Numbered from the stretch's first letter, positions 9,053 through 17,946 are shown. The stretch: 64,000 bases of DNA from Longimicrobiaceae bacterium (GCA_030447645.1 JAUJOM010000008.1:1-64000); one strand, 5' to 3'. Numbers and translations: made by a program. The notes: generated by a model from the letters alone, not told the origin.

Positions 9053-10642
9053 ATGATGTATACCGATTCCATATCCGCGACATCCAATGCCGCGGCGCTG
9101 CGTCAGCGCGTGCAGGGGCAATCCGTGGCTGAGGCGCTCGCCCTGCTCGCCGCGGACGATTCGGAGCGCCCTTTCATATCGCTCGGGCACCGGCGGCTGT
9201 CGCTGGGGGAGGTGGATGCGCAGGCCGGCGCACTCGCCGGAGCTCTGAGCGGGCTGGGCGTTGGAGCGGGGGAGCGGATCGCCCTGGTTCTGCCCAACGG
9301 TCCGGAGTTCGTTCTCGCGGTGTTCGCGGCCGCGAAGCTGGGTGCGGCCGTGGTCCCGCTCAACCCGCGGTACACGCCTACGGAGCTTCAATACCTGCTC
9401 CGGCACTCGGAGGCGGCGGTGATGTTCGCTGGGGGGCCGTTAGAGGGGCTGCACACCGCGTTGCCCAACCTGCGGCACGTGGTGACGCCTGGTGGCGGCG
9501 CGGGAACGCCCGGCTTCACGGAACTGCTGCGAGGCGGAGGGGAGGCTCCCCGGGTGGAGGTGGACCCGGGACAGCCGTTCGCGGTCCTGTACAGCTCCGG
9601 GATAAGTGGCAAGCCGAAGGGCGTGGTGCTTTCCCACACCAATGTGCTCGCCTCCGCCAGCGCTACGGTGGATGCGATCGGGCTCCGGGGTGACGACGTG
9701 GTTTTCGGGGTGGGTGCGCTCTTCAACAGCTTCGGCTTGGTACCGGGGCTGCTGGGGACCCTGCTCGCGGGTGCGTTGCTGGTGCTGCACGACGGCGAGG
9801 ACCCGGCGCGCGCGCTGGAAATTCTGGAGCGCGAAAAGGTGACGGTGCATCACGGCGTGCCGACTTCCTTTATTCTGGAGCTGCGCGAACCCAGCCTGCG
9901 CGACCGCAAGCTGGGGCAGCTACGGACCGGGATCGTAGCCGGCGCACCCGTCTCCGAGGAGCTGGTGGTGCGCATCCAGCAGACGCTGGTTCCCGGGATC
10001 CGTGTCGGGTATGGATTGACGGAGACCGGGCCGCTGATCGCGGTGACCTCGCCCGACGATCCTCCCCACAAGCAGATCAGCACGGTCGGCCGGCCCCTTG
10101 CTGGCAACGAGGTACGGGTGCTCGATCCCTACGGCGCGGTTCTGCCGGAGGAGTCCGTGGGAGAGATCGTGGTACGTGGGCCCGGCGTGATGCACAGCTA
10201 CCACCGGCAACCCGGAGAAACGGCGCAGGCGTTCACCGAGGACGGCTTTTTTCGGACCGCCGACCTCGGCATGGTGGACGACGAGGGATTCCTGCACGTC
10301 CTCGCGCGCCGCAAGGAGATCATCATTCGCGGCGGGTACAACATTTATCCCCGCGAGGTTGAGGACCGGCTCCAGGTGCATCCCGCCGTGCTGGATGTGG
10401 CGGTGGTCGGTGTACCCAACGAGGTGCTGGGCGAAATCGCCTGCGCCTGCATCGTACCGGTTGAGGGCGCGGTCGTGACCGGACCGGAGATCCTGGACTT
10501 CTGCCGCGAAACGCTGGCTGACTACAAGGTTCCGGATCTGGTCCGCTTTCTCGACGCTCTGCCGACGACCGGCAGCGGAAAAGCCCGTCGTGTCGAGCTG
10601 GCGCGCATGATCAGCGCCGAGGAATCGAGCCGCCGCCCTTGA
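9053..10642 (+). CDS. AMP-dependent acyl-CoA synthetase (fatty-acid-CoA ligase type)
   Basis: About 529 aa, ANL superfamily adenylating enzyme that activates a carboxylic acid to acyl-AMP and transfers it to CoA. Motifs: AVLYSSGISGKPKGVVLSH (P-loop, with Ile-Ser instead of the common Thr-Thr), GYGLTETGP (A5), FFRTADLGMVDDEGFLHV and RRKEIIIRGGYNIYPREVED (hinge), and the catalytic C-terminal Lys in TTGSGKARRVEL. Substrate chain length cannot be read from sequence; FadD-like or MenE-like both fit. Start is taken at the ATGATG pair (9053/9056). Candidate operator lies just upstream, suggesting control by the acyl substrate or a metabolite. Confidence 0.88.
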   Translation: MMYTDSISATSNAAALRQRVQGQSVAEALALLAADDSERPFISLGHRRLSLGEVDAQAGALAGALSGLGVGAGERIALVLPNGPEFVLAVFAAAKLGAAVVPLNPRYTPTELQYLLRHSEAAVMFAGGPLEGLHTALPNLRHVVTPGGGAGTPGFTELLRGGGEAPRVEVDPGQPFAVLYSSGISGKPKGVVLSHTNVLASASATVDAIGLRGDDVVFGVGALFNSFGLVPGLLGTLLAGALLVLHDGEDPARALEILEREKVTVHHGVPTSFILELREPSLRDRKLGQLRTGIVAGAPVSEELVVRIQQTLVPGIRVGYGLTETGPLIAVTSPDDPPHKQISTVGRPLAGNEVRVLDPYGAVLPEESVGEIVVRGPGVMHSYHRQPGETAQAFTEDGFFRTADLGMVDDEGFLHVLARRKEIIIRGGYNIYPREVEDRLQVHPAVLDVAVVGVPNEVLGEIACACIVPVEGAVVTGPEILDFCRETLADYKVPDLVRFLDALPTTGSGKARRVELARMISAEESSRRP

Positions 10643-10748
10643 ACCGGATAGGAACTTTCACAATGCGAGACTCCTCCGACCGTCTCTCGATCCTCGGGAA
10701 GAGGTGGAGAGGTTTCGCCACAACCCAAGCTGCAACGTGCGAGACATA

Positions 10749-12956
10749 ATGTCATCCCAGGCGCGTCGTGCCCCTTTTGCCGGCACCCCGCCTACCTACA
10801 TCCCCCCTGCGTCCAACGCGGCGCTGTTGATCGACTTCGACAACGTAACCGTCTCCATCCGTGGCGACCTCGGCAAAGAGCTGAAGGCACTGCTCAACTC
10901 CGACGTGATCCGCGGCAAAGTGAGTGTGCAGCGCGCCTACGCAGACTGGCGGCGTTACCCGCAGTACATCGTTCCGCTAGCTGAATCCAGCGTCGATCTG
11001 ATCTTTGCCCCCGCGTACGGGCCGGGTAAAAAGAACGCGACCGACCTGCGCATGGCCATCGACGCCATGGAGCTGGTCTTCACACGCCCCGAGATCGGCA
11101 CGTTCATCCTGCTCACGGGCGATTCGGACTTTTCCTCCTGCGTGCTCAAGCTGAAGGAGTACGGCAAGTACGTGATCGGTGTGGGGATGCGGGAGTCCTC
11201 CAGCGATCTGCTCATCCAGAATTGCGACGAGTACTACTCGTACCATGCCCTTTCCGGCCTGACCCGCACCCGGGAGAACGAAGAATCCCGTGAAGACCCG
11301 TGGGAGCTGGTGCGCCGTGCCGCCGAGCAGATGGCTACGCGGCGGGACTCGATGCGTACCGACCGGCTGAAGCAGGTTATGCTGGAGCTTGATCCGGCTT
11401 TCGATGAGGGGAAACTCGGCTACAGCAAGTTTACCCGCTTCGTCACGGAAGCCGCCGACAAGGGCTTGTTCAGGCTCCGCAAGGGGGATGGCGGGCAGTA
11501 CGAGATCGTGGTGGATGGCGGAGCGCCGGAGGAGCCGGTTCGGGCGGAAGAGCGGGAGCTGGCGCGTGAGCGCCCCCGCCGCAACGGGCGGGGTCGGGAC
11601 CGCGACCGGACCCCGCGTCCTTTTCGCGCGCCGCAGGCAGCCGAAGCTGCTGAGCCACAAGACACTGACAATCAAGCTCCACCCGCGGCGGCTCCGGTGC
11701 CGGACGTTGCAGTCACCGATGCAGCCACCGATGTTGGTGATCTGGACGGCGCGTATGCATTGCTGCAGCACACAGTGCGTGAAATGCTGGGCAGCAACCG
11801 CAGTGGTGCAGTCCGGGACGGGGATGTCAAGCGCCGGATGCTCGATTCAGCATCCGACTTTGATGAAACGCGTCTCGGCTTCAGCAAGTTCACCCGCTTT
11901 CTTCGGCAAGCACACGACGCGCAGGTGATCGATCTGCGTCAGGCCGGAGAAGGCTCCTACGAGGTGGCGCTGCCGACCAGCGGCAAGCGTCTGCCCACAC
12001 CGGTGCTACTGGCTACCCCACAGGCCGCCGCCGAAGCGGCTGTGGCTGAAGCGGCGCCGCCTCGGCCGGGGCGTGGTCGGCGCGGCGGGCGTCCCGACGC
12101 CCCACCGCCACCGGTGCTGCCGGAGCAGGTATTGGATGTGGCAACCACGGCGGAGATCGCTCCGGCTCCGGCCCCCGAGCTGCCACCGGCGCGGCAGGAG
12201 CCCGTGGCGGCTTCCCGAACGGCCCCTGTAGCACCGCTCATGCCCCCCCGCACCGGTGTACGCGGACGGCGTGGCGGTCTCGGGCGAGCTGTGGGTGCCG
12301 AGGGCCCACCTGCGCTGCTCCCTGGTCAGGTGATCGCCCCGGTTGCAGCTCCGGCTCCCGAGGAGACTCCCGCTCCGGTACCGGAAGAGCAGTTGCCGCT
12401 GGTGGAAGCTGTGGCCAGCACCGAGGAGGCTACCGAAGCCCCGGCCAAGCGCCGACGCTCCCGCGGCGGCCGGGGGCGAAGCCGGAAGCCAGCAGAGTCC
12501 GCTCCGGCGGATGCCACCGAGCAGCCCGAAGTCCAGCCGAGCGCAGCACAGGAAGAGCAACCGGCGGCCGAAGCGCCCGAGGAAGCAGCGAGCACCGAGC
12601 CGCAGCAGCAGCCCGCGGGTGACGATCTGCCGACCGACCGTGGCGGGATCGAGGCGTACCTTACCGGGCGGTTCAAGGGCGTGGGCAAGAAGACCGTTGA
12701 CGCTCTGTATGGCGCCTTTGGCGACGACGTGCTGCGCATCATGGAGAGCAACCCGGATCGAATTCGACGGACCGTGGAGGGGCGCAGGATCGATACTCTG
12801 CTGCGGGAATTCGCCGAAACGAGGCGCGCGGAGCGTGCACCCGCTCCAGAGCCACCACAAGCGGAAGAAGCTGCCGACGCCCCAGCTAAACGTCGACGCT
12901 CCCGCGGCGGCCGTGGGCGGAGCCGCACCAGGACGGAGCCCGCCACGAGCGAGTGA
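10749..12956 (+). CDS. NYN-domain ribonuclease-like protein with two OST-HTH/LOTUS domains, Arg/Gly-rich linkers and C-terminal HhH
   Basis: 735 aa from ATG 10749 (GTG 10704 is an alternative). Residues 24-170 form a NYN/PIN-like domain: ALLIDFDNV (Asp29, Asp31), NATDLRMAIDAM (Asp99), LLTGDSDFSSCVLKL (Asp125, Asp127), the acidic set of metal-dependent RNases. Residues about 182-258 and 331-408 are two OST-HTH/LOTUS-like domains, each with GxSKFTRF. A long Pro/Ala-rich region carries RGG-like clusters and two near-identical KRRRSRGGRGRSR blocks (12450 and 12890). Between them, residues 631-690 (YLTGRFKGVGKKTVDALYG) look like helix-hairpin-helix. An RNA-binding or RNA-cleaving role is likely; the target is unknown. 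Overlaps mpg by 4 nt. Confidence 0.85.
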   Translation: MSSQARRAPFAGTPPTYIPPASNAALLIDFDNVTVSIRGDLGKELKALLNSDVIRGKVSVQRAYADWRRYPQYIVPLAESSVDLIFAPAYGPGKKNATDLRMAIDAMELVFTRPEIGTFILLTGDSDFSSCVLKLKEYGKYVIGVGMRESSSDLLIQNCDEYYSYHALSGLTRTRENEESREDPWELVRRAAEQMATRRDSMRTDRLKQVMLELDPAFDEGKLGYSKFTRFVTEAADKGLFRLRKGDGGQYEIVVDGGAPEEPVRAEERELARERPRRNGRGRDRDRTPRPFRAPQAAEAAEPQDTDNQAPPAAAPVPDVAVTDAATDVGDLDGAYALLQHTVREMLGSNRSGAVRDGDVKRRMLDSASDFDETRLGFSKFTRFLRQAHDAQVIDLRQAGEGSYEVALPTSGKRLPTPVLLATPQAAAEAAVAEAAPPRPGRGRRGGRPDAPPPPVLPEQVLDVATTAEIAPAPAPELPPARQEPVAASRTAPVAPLMPPRTGVRGRRGGLGRAVGAEGPPALLPGQVIAPVAAPAPEETPAPVPEEQLPLVEAVASTEEATEAPAKRRRSRGGRGRSRKPAESAPADATEQPEVQPSAAQEEQPAAEAPEEAASTEPQQQPAGDDLPTDRGGIEAYLTGRFKGVGKKTVDALYGAFGDDVLRIMESNPDRIRRTVEGRRIDTLLREFAETRRAERAPAPEPPQAEEAADAPAKRRRSRGGRGRSRTRTEPATSE

Positions 12957-13534
12957 CGGCGGAGTTCTACAACCGCCCCGCCGAGGAGGTCGCCCGGGAT
13001 CTCCTCGGCGCGTGGGTCGTTTCCGAAGTCGGCGGGGAGCGCTGCGTGGGGCGCATTGTGGAGACCGAGGCATACACAGGACCTGACGACGAAGCGTCCC
13101 ACGGGCACGTGCGGTTCGGACGTACTCCGCGCAACGGGGCGATGTTTGGCCCACCAGGCCGTGCCTACGTGTACCGTATATACGGCATCCACTGGTGCCT
13201 GAACGTGGTGACGGGCGCCGACGGTTTTCCCGCCGCGGTGCTGCTCCGCGCCGCCGAACCCCTGGAGGGTACGGAAACCATGCAGCGGCGGCGCCCCGGC
13301 CGCTCCGTCCGCGATCTGCTGCGCGGACCCGGCAACCTTTGCCGTGCGCTGGCAGTGGAAGGCACGCTGGACCACCATTCCGTGGACCGCTCGCCGCTCC
13401 GGCTCGAACCCGGCTCCCCCATTCCGGATCACCAGCTCCGCCGGGGACCTCGCATCGGCATCAGTCGCAACGCCGAAGCACTGCTCCGCTTCTGGCTTGG
13501 CGGGTCCCCGTGGGTATCGGCACGTGCGTCCTGA
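12953..13534 (+). CDS. mpg: 3-methyladenine DNA glycosylase (AAG/Mpg family)
   Basis: 193 aa, normal for bacterial AAG-family glycosylases, which remove alkylated or deaminated purines. Signature blocks: AEEVARDLLGAWVV, GRIVETEAYTGPDDEASHG (catalytic Glu in ETEAY), MFGPPGRAYVYRIYGIHWC and LLRGPGNLCRALAV. GTG start overlaps the NYN-LOTUS stop (GTGA), and the stop lies inside the next gene's first codons, so the three genes form one tight operon. Confidence 0.92.
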   Translation: MTAEFYNRPAEEVARDLLGAWVVSEVGGERCVGRIVETEAYTGPDDEASHGHVRFGRTPRNGAMFGPPGRAYVYRIYGIHWCLNVVTGADGFPAAVLLRAAEPLEGTETMQRRRPGRSVRDLLRGPGNLCRALAVEGTLDHHSVDRSPLRLEPGSPIPDHQLRRGPRIGISRNAEALLRFWLGGSPWVSARAS

Positions 13535-14300
13535 CCTGGACGGCCTGCTGGATTTCGCCGCGCGAACGGTCGCTCGCGCCGGCGAGATCACCTACGAGCT
13601 TTTCTGCAATTCGGCGGTCGAGTATAAAGGGGACGGAAGCGAGGTCACGGCGGCGGACCGGGCAGCGGAAGCCTACATCCATTCGGCGATCCAGGAAGCG
13701 TTCCCCGAGGACGGGGTGCTTGGCGAGGAGGGCGCCGACCTGCCTTCGCGGAGCGGCAGGCGCTGGGTGGTAGACCCGGTGGATGGAACGCGCTCCTTTG
13801 CGGCGGGCGTGCCGTTGTATACGGTGCTGCTGGCGCTGGAAGAGAATGGCGTTCCGCTGGTCGGCTGCTGCCACGTTCCCGCCACTGGAGAAACGCTCGT
13901 TGCCGCCACGGGGGCAGGGGCATGGCTGAATGGGAGCCCCGCTCGTGTATCCGGATGTGAAACACTCCAGGAGGCGCGTGTGGTGACGTCGGGTTTTGAA
14001 TACTGGCGCGACTATGGCGACGCCGCGATGCGTACCGGCTGGGATCAACTGGTCAGCCGCAGCCGGTGGGCTCGCACGTGGGGAGACGGGTTTGGCTACC
14101 TGCTGGTCGCAACCGGCCGGGTGGACCTGCTGGCGGATCCCATTACCGGCAATCCCTGGGACTTCACACCCTTTCTCCCGATTCTCCAGGAAGCGGGCGC
14201 TCGGTTCACCACTTTCGATGGGCAGCCGATCTCCGCGTGGAGTACGGCGCTTGCGGCCAATCCCCGGCTGCACGCGGCTGCCGCGGAGTGCTGGGCCTAG
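13524..14300 (+). CDS. hisN: Inositol monophosphatase family protein, probable histidinol-phosphatase
   Basis: 258 aa from GTG 13524 (VRPDLDGLLDFAARTV), overlapping mpg by 11 nt. IMPase-type Mg2+ sites are clear: LGEEGADL, WVVDPVDGTRSFAAG and the late NPWDFTPFLPILQEAG. The segment TWGDGFGYLLVATGRVDLLAD is closest to HisN-type histidinol-phosphatases, which dephosphorylate L-histidinol phosphate in histidine synthesis; inositol or sulfur-nucleotide phosphatase activity cannot be excluded. No other his gene is nearby. Confidence 0.8.
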   Translation: MRPDLDGLLDFAARTVARAGEITYELFCNSAVEYKGDGSEVTAADRAAEAYIHSAIQEAFPEDGVLGEEGADLPSRSGRRWVVDPVDGTRSFAAGVPLYTVLLALEENGVPLVGCCHVPATGETLVAATGAGAWLNGSPARVSGCETLQEARVVTSGFEYWRDYGDAAMRTGWDQLVSRSRWARTWGDGFGYLLVATGRVDLLADPITGNPWDFTPFLPILQEAGARFTTFDGQPISAWSTALAANPRLHAAAAECWA

Positions 14301-14500
14301 AACGTGTACGCAAACGGGTAAGAGGTATGGTGCGAACGACTTGACACAACCGACGTGCATTGGGAGCGAGGCGCGGCGACACGGAACTCCTTGCGTCCCG
14401 CCCGGTCGGCCCGCACTTTATGGAATACCGGTCCGGTGTTTGCGGAACGGCAGGGAGTGTTGTCAAACCGAAGTTATTCTCTTCTCTGCGGAGGTGTAGA

Positions 14501-14920
14501 ATGCAGCGACTGCTCTTGCCTGTTATTGCGCTCTCCTCTATTATCGCCCTGTCCGCCTGCGCATCTGGGCGCACTGCGCCCGACACCTCTTCCATCCCTG
14601 AACCCGCCGTCTACCCTGCAAGCTCTACGCAGACTTCCCCGGTTCTGCTGGGCTGCAGCAGCTATGCCGGGGATCTGGCCGTCTACACTGAAAAAGTGCA
14701 CCTTTCCTATGCCGTCAATGAACGGGGGCAGGTGGAGCCTTCCAGCATCAGGGTGGAGTCTTCGCAACCTTCCGCTGATGGTCTGCGAAGGGGTCCTTCT
14801 CAGGCTTCAACCCAGGCAGTTGCCGCCGCCAAGCGCGCGGCGCTGAGTTGTTCGTACAAGGCGGCTCGCGTGGGCGATCAATCGGTGCGCGCCAGGGTTC
14901 TGGAGCGCTTCACTTTTTAG
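14501..14920 (+). CDS. Lipoprotein with TonB-C-terminal-like domain
   Basis: 139 aa. Strong GGAGG site 6 nt before ATG 14501. MQRLLLPVIALSSIIALSAC is a textbook lipoprotein signal (lipobox LSAC). The mature part has VHLSYAVNERGQVEPSSIRV followed by AVAAAKRAALSCSYKAARV and a closing ERFTF strand, the pattern of TonB C-terminal (energy transducer) domains, though without a periplasmic Pro-rich arm or TM anchor. The 200 nt upstream contain a TTGACA at 14341 but no convincing -10. Confidence 0.65.
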   Translation: MQRLLLPVIALSSIIALSACASGRTAPDTSSIPEPAVYPASSTQTSPVLLGCSSYAGDLAVYTEKVHLSYAVNERGQVEPSSIRVESSQPSADGLRRGPSQASTQAVAAAKRAALSCSYKAARVGDQSVRARVLERFTF

Positions 14921-14926
14921 TTCGCC

Positions 14927-16231
14927 CTAGTAGCCCGGCACTTCTTGAAGAGGCGCTCCACCCAGCACAATCGCCGGCAATACGTCGCCACCGTGCGCTC
15001 CCGGCCGCTCCTCGGGTACTACGAGCAGCGCATCCGCAGCACTCATGGAAGACAGCACACCCGAGCTTTGGGAGCCGGTTAGCAACGCTTCGCCTGATGC
15101 GGCATCCAGGCGCACCCGGACAAAGTGGGTAAGGCCGGCTTTGACTGGGTACGTGTCCCGGAAGCGGACATCGGTGGTGGGCAGGAAGACCGCGCGATGG
15201 CCCGCCATGTGGAGGAGTGCGGGGCGGACGAACACCTCGAACGTCACCATCGTGGACACTGGATTTCCTGGCAGCCCGAACCAGGGAATACCGCCCAATG
15301 CACCGATCTGCCCAAACGCGAAGGGTGAGCCGGGGCGCATTCGCACCCGCCAGAAGGCGATTCTGGTATCCAGGCTCCGGACTACCTCGCGCAGGTGGTC
15401 GTGCTCGCCCACGCTCACCCCGGCGGTGGAAATCACGGCGTCGCACCCTGCAGCCTTTTGCAAATGCTTGCGGAGGTCACCCGGATCATCCCGCGCAATG
15501 CCCAGCAGCACGGGTTCCATACCGGATTCCCGGAGCTGGGCCGCGAGCGCGTAGCTGTTGGAGGAAACGATCCGCCGCCCGGCGAGAACTTCGCTAAACC
15601 GGTCCACGTCCACCAGTTCGTCACCGGAAGCCAGGATGGCGACGCGTGGCCGACGAGTTACGGGTAGGCCGGAGCGGCCGAGCGAGGCTGCCATCCCAAG
15701 CTCGGCGGCGCGGAGGAGGGTGCCGGCCCGGAGCACCGGATCCCCCCGTTGCACATCCTCTCCCCGCCGGCGGATGTTTCGCCCAGCGTCAGCGTCCGAG
15801 CGGATCCACACGTGCGCGTCCTCGTTGCCGATCCCGCTCCCACCGTTGGTGTGCTCGACGCGCACCACACTATCGGCACCCGTCGGGACGGGGGCCCCGG
15901 TCATCACGCGAGTCGCTTCTCCGGCAGTCAGGGGACGGATAGGCTGGCCGCCGGCGGGGATGTCTTCGATCACGCGAAGCCGGCGGGGCTCCCGCTCGGA
16001 GGCACCCCGCACGTCCTCACCCCGCACCGCGAAGCCATCCATGGCGCTGTTGTCCCAGGGTGGCAGGTCAACGGGGGAAAGCACATCCTCGTCGAGAACG
16101 TGCCCCAGAGCTAACAGCAGATGTCGCTGCTCGGAAGGTAGCGTTGTGACCGTTGTCAGGATGATCTCCCGCGCCTCGGCGACAGACACCCAGTCTGCGT
16201 GGTCTTCAGGCACGAGCCAGCGCTTCGGCAC
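14927..16231 (-). CDS. moeA: Molybdopterin molybdenumtransferase
   Basis: 434 aa, cytoplasmic enzyme that inserts molybdate into adenylated molybdopterin. Family blocks: DLPPWDNSAMDGFAVRGED near residue 57, RVMTGAPVPTGADSVVRVE, GRNIRRRGEDVQRGDPVL, VAILASGDELVDVD, ISTAGVSVGEHDHLREVV and WFGLPGNPVSTMVTFEVF. The C-terminal domain IV is present. It overlaps mobA by 26 nt, so both belong to one molybdenum-cofactor operon; no molybdoenzyme is visible in the window. Confidence 0.95.
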   Translation of the reverse strand: MPKRWLVPEDHADWVSVAEAREIILTTVTTLPSEQRHLLLALGHVLDEDVLSPVDLPPWDNSAMDGFAVRGEDVRGASEREPRRLRVIEDIPAGGQPIRPLTAGEATRVMTGAPVPTGADSVVRVEHTNGGSGIGNEDAHVWIRSDADAGRNIRRRGEDVQRGDPVLRAGTLLRAAELGMAASLGRSGLPVTRRPRVAILASGDELVDVDRFSEVLAGRRIVSSNSYALAAQLRESGMEPVLLGIARDDPGDLRKHLQKAAGCDAVISTAGVSVGEHDHLREVVRSLDTRIAFWRVRMRPGSPFAFGQIGALGGIPWFGLPGNPVSTMVTFEVFVRPALLHMAGHRAVFLPTTDVRFRDTYPVKAGLTHFVRVRLDAASGEALLTGSQSSGVLSSMSAADALLVVPEERPGAHGGDVLPAIVLGGAPLQEVPGY

Positions 16232-16826
16232 GCCGATGGTCGTCCGGCGTGTTGAGGTTCAGGAAGATGTGCTCGGGATTGCCCCAGCGGCGTACCTCCG
16301 CCAGGGGGATGCGCCGGACGGGAACGGCATCGAGCAGATCCACCAGCCGGTATCTGCCCTGTGTAAGCTGATTCCGGATCTGCGGCAGGCAGGAGACCGG
16401 ATAAAAGGCGCACAGGGGTTCAATCTCACGGCGCCCGCCACTCTCCGGGAGCATTACGGCGTCGTCAGCCGCACGCTCGACGAGGGCGCGGAGCAGCCCT
16501 GAAGGAAGAAAGGGAGCATCACAGGGAACGCACAGGGCACCCTGCCGTCCCTCTTCGGCAGCCCAGGCCAGCGCAGCATGAATTCCACCCAGCGGCCCCG
16601 CCCCAGGCAGGGTATCAGCCCGTGAAGGGAGATCCAGTTCGGCGAACCATTCGGGGTTGTGGGTGATCAGGCGGGGCTCCAATCCCGCGTCACGCAGGGC
16701 ATCCCGCACCCGCTCGACCACCGGCCGCCCACCGACGTTCGCCAGGGCCTTGCGGCTCCCGAAGCGGCGGCTCGCTCCGCCAGCGAGGATCGCGCCGATG
16801 CCGGGCGGGCTAGACACCGGGAACAC
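16206..16826 (-). CDS. mobA: Molybdenum cofactor guanylyltransferase (MobA-like nucleotidyltransferase)
   Basis: 206 aa with GAILAGGASRRFGSRKAL (nucleotide-binding start LAGGxSxRxG...K), ADTLPGAGPLGGIHAALAW and LCVPCDAPFLPSGLL, all typical of MobA, which attaches GMP to molybdopterin. The CMP-specific MocA cannot be fully excluded, but the GPLGGIHAAL block favours MobA. First gene of the mobA-moeA pair, divergent from the BON-domain gene at 16884. Confidence 0.88.
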   Translation of the reverse strand: MFPVSSPPGIGAILAGGASRRFGSRKALANVGGRPVVERVRDALRDAGLEPRLITHNPEWFAELDLPSRADTLPGAGPLGGIHAALAWAAEEGRQGALCVPCDAPFLPSGLLRALVERAADDAVMLPESGGRREIEPLCAFYPVSCLPQIRNQLTQGRYRLVDLLDAVPVRRIPLAEVRRWGNPEHIFLNLNTPDDHRRAEALARA

Positions 16827-16883
16827 AATTTGCGCCCTGGTGAGACTCGTTTCGGGAGCAGATCATCATCCGTGGGAGGGATT

Positions 16884-17459
16884 ATGCCACGTTACGACGG
16901 CTACTTCTATCGAGGTTCCTGGCGCGGTTTCGCCGGGCCGGGAAGTGGGGGGCGATACGACCGTGACTTCGGACCGGAGCCGCGCCACGGCTCGTATGAC
17001 CGGCAGTTCCGGCAGGAGCGCGGCCCCGGCTACCGCGTGCGGTACCGATCCCCCCCGGGAGGGTACGAGCGGAACTTTGAGCGTGGTCCCATGCACCGAT
17101 ACGATCAGTTCGCGCGGGGGCCTTTCATGCCGGATGACGCATACCGGCATCATCCGGAGTACGGGCGTCCTCCGCTGCACCGCTCGGGGCGCTGGCCGGC
17201 GGCGGGTCACGACCTCGCCGATGACGATGAGTTGAGCGATGAGGAGATCCGGGGGGCGGTGCTCGCCACCATGGAAGGGGACAGCTGGATCATCTCCGAC
17301 CAGATCGGGGTGACGGTTGAGGACGGCGTGGTTACTCTTCAGGGTGTGGTGGGGGACTACATGGAGGCCCGCTACGCCTGGGACGACGCCTGGGAATCGG
17401 AGGGAGTGCGCGGCGTGATCAACCACCTCACGGTGCGCACCGAGGCACCTCCGTCCTAG
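16884..17459 (+). CDS. BON-domain protein with Arg/Tyr/Gly-rich N-terminal region
   Basis: 191 aa from ATG 16884 with GGGAGGG site. Residues 1-105 are low complexity, rich in Arg, Tyr, Gly, Pro and Asp (YRGSWRGF, RYDRDFGPEPRHGSYDRQF), with no signal peptide. Residues about 115-188 form a BON domain: LSDEEIRGAVLATMEGDSW, VTVEDGVVTLQGVVGDYMEAR, GVRGVINHLTV. BON domains bind phospholipid or act at membranes, but a cytoplasmic nucleic-acid or stress role is possible given the basic N-terminus. Its stop codon overlaps that of the convergent BON gene. Confidence 0.75.
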   Translation: MPRYDGYFYRGSWRGFAGPGSGGRYDRDFGPEPRHGSYDRQFRQERGPGYRVRYRSPPGGYERNFERGPMHRYDQFARGPFMPDDAYRHHPEYGRPPLHRSGRWPAAGHDLADDDELSDEEIRGAVLATMEGDSWIISDQIGVTVEDGVVTLQGVVGDYMEARYAWDDAWESEGVRGVINHLTVRTEAPPS

Positions 17460-17946
17460 TGGTCCTCGCCTGACCCGTAGCCGTCGGCCATCGGGCGGTC
17501 CGGCGGGACGTAGGGCATCCCATCCTGAATGGCGCTCTGCAGGCCGTGGGCGCCTGAAAGGTTTGCCCGTCCAGGTCCTCGATCAGGTGCTGGGCGGAGT
17601 CCTCGGTGCTCATGTTCCTTTTGCCGTGCTGATCATCCACCTCAAGATCGGCCACGGCAGCATCGTCGGCCGCCTCCGGAGCGTTCTCGCGATGCAGCTC
17701 GTCCACAATAAGCTCGTTGGCGAAGTCGCGGATCCCGAGCACGTCCGTCAGGATGTTTTCGGCGGTCCGCACCTCCGAGTCGGTCCCCACGCGGCCTGAC
17801 AGGGTGACCAGGCCATTCCGCACGCTCACGTTGATCCACCCTGTGTCGAGCTCGGGCTGCTCGCTGAACTGCTGGATGATCAGATCGTAGAGTTCGTCAT
17901 CGCTCAGGCCCTCCGTATCGAGCATCCGGTCGAAGTCACGCGCCAT
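17456..17946 (-). CDS. BON-domain protein, one frameshift near the C-terminus
   Basis: About 163 aa after repair. Start MARDFDRMLDTEGLSDD at ATG 17946 (TTG 17958 also possible). One BON domain: LYDLIIQQFSEQPELDTGW, VSVRNGLVTLSGRVGTDSE, ILTDVLGIRDFANELIVDE. After TFQAP at about 17550 the frame shifts by one base in a C run; the restored tail HGLQSAIQDGMPYVPPDRP...SGEDH ends at TAG 17456-17458. The unrepaired frame gives an unlikely Arg/Thr-rich end. No signal peptide. It lies convergent with the other BON gene. Confidence 0.7.

Noticed and set aside
12447-12940. Repeated KRRRSRGGRGRSR segments considered as a mobile or CRISPR-like repeat
   Set aside because: Two in-frame copies with synonymous differences, so they are protein-level repeats.
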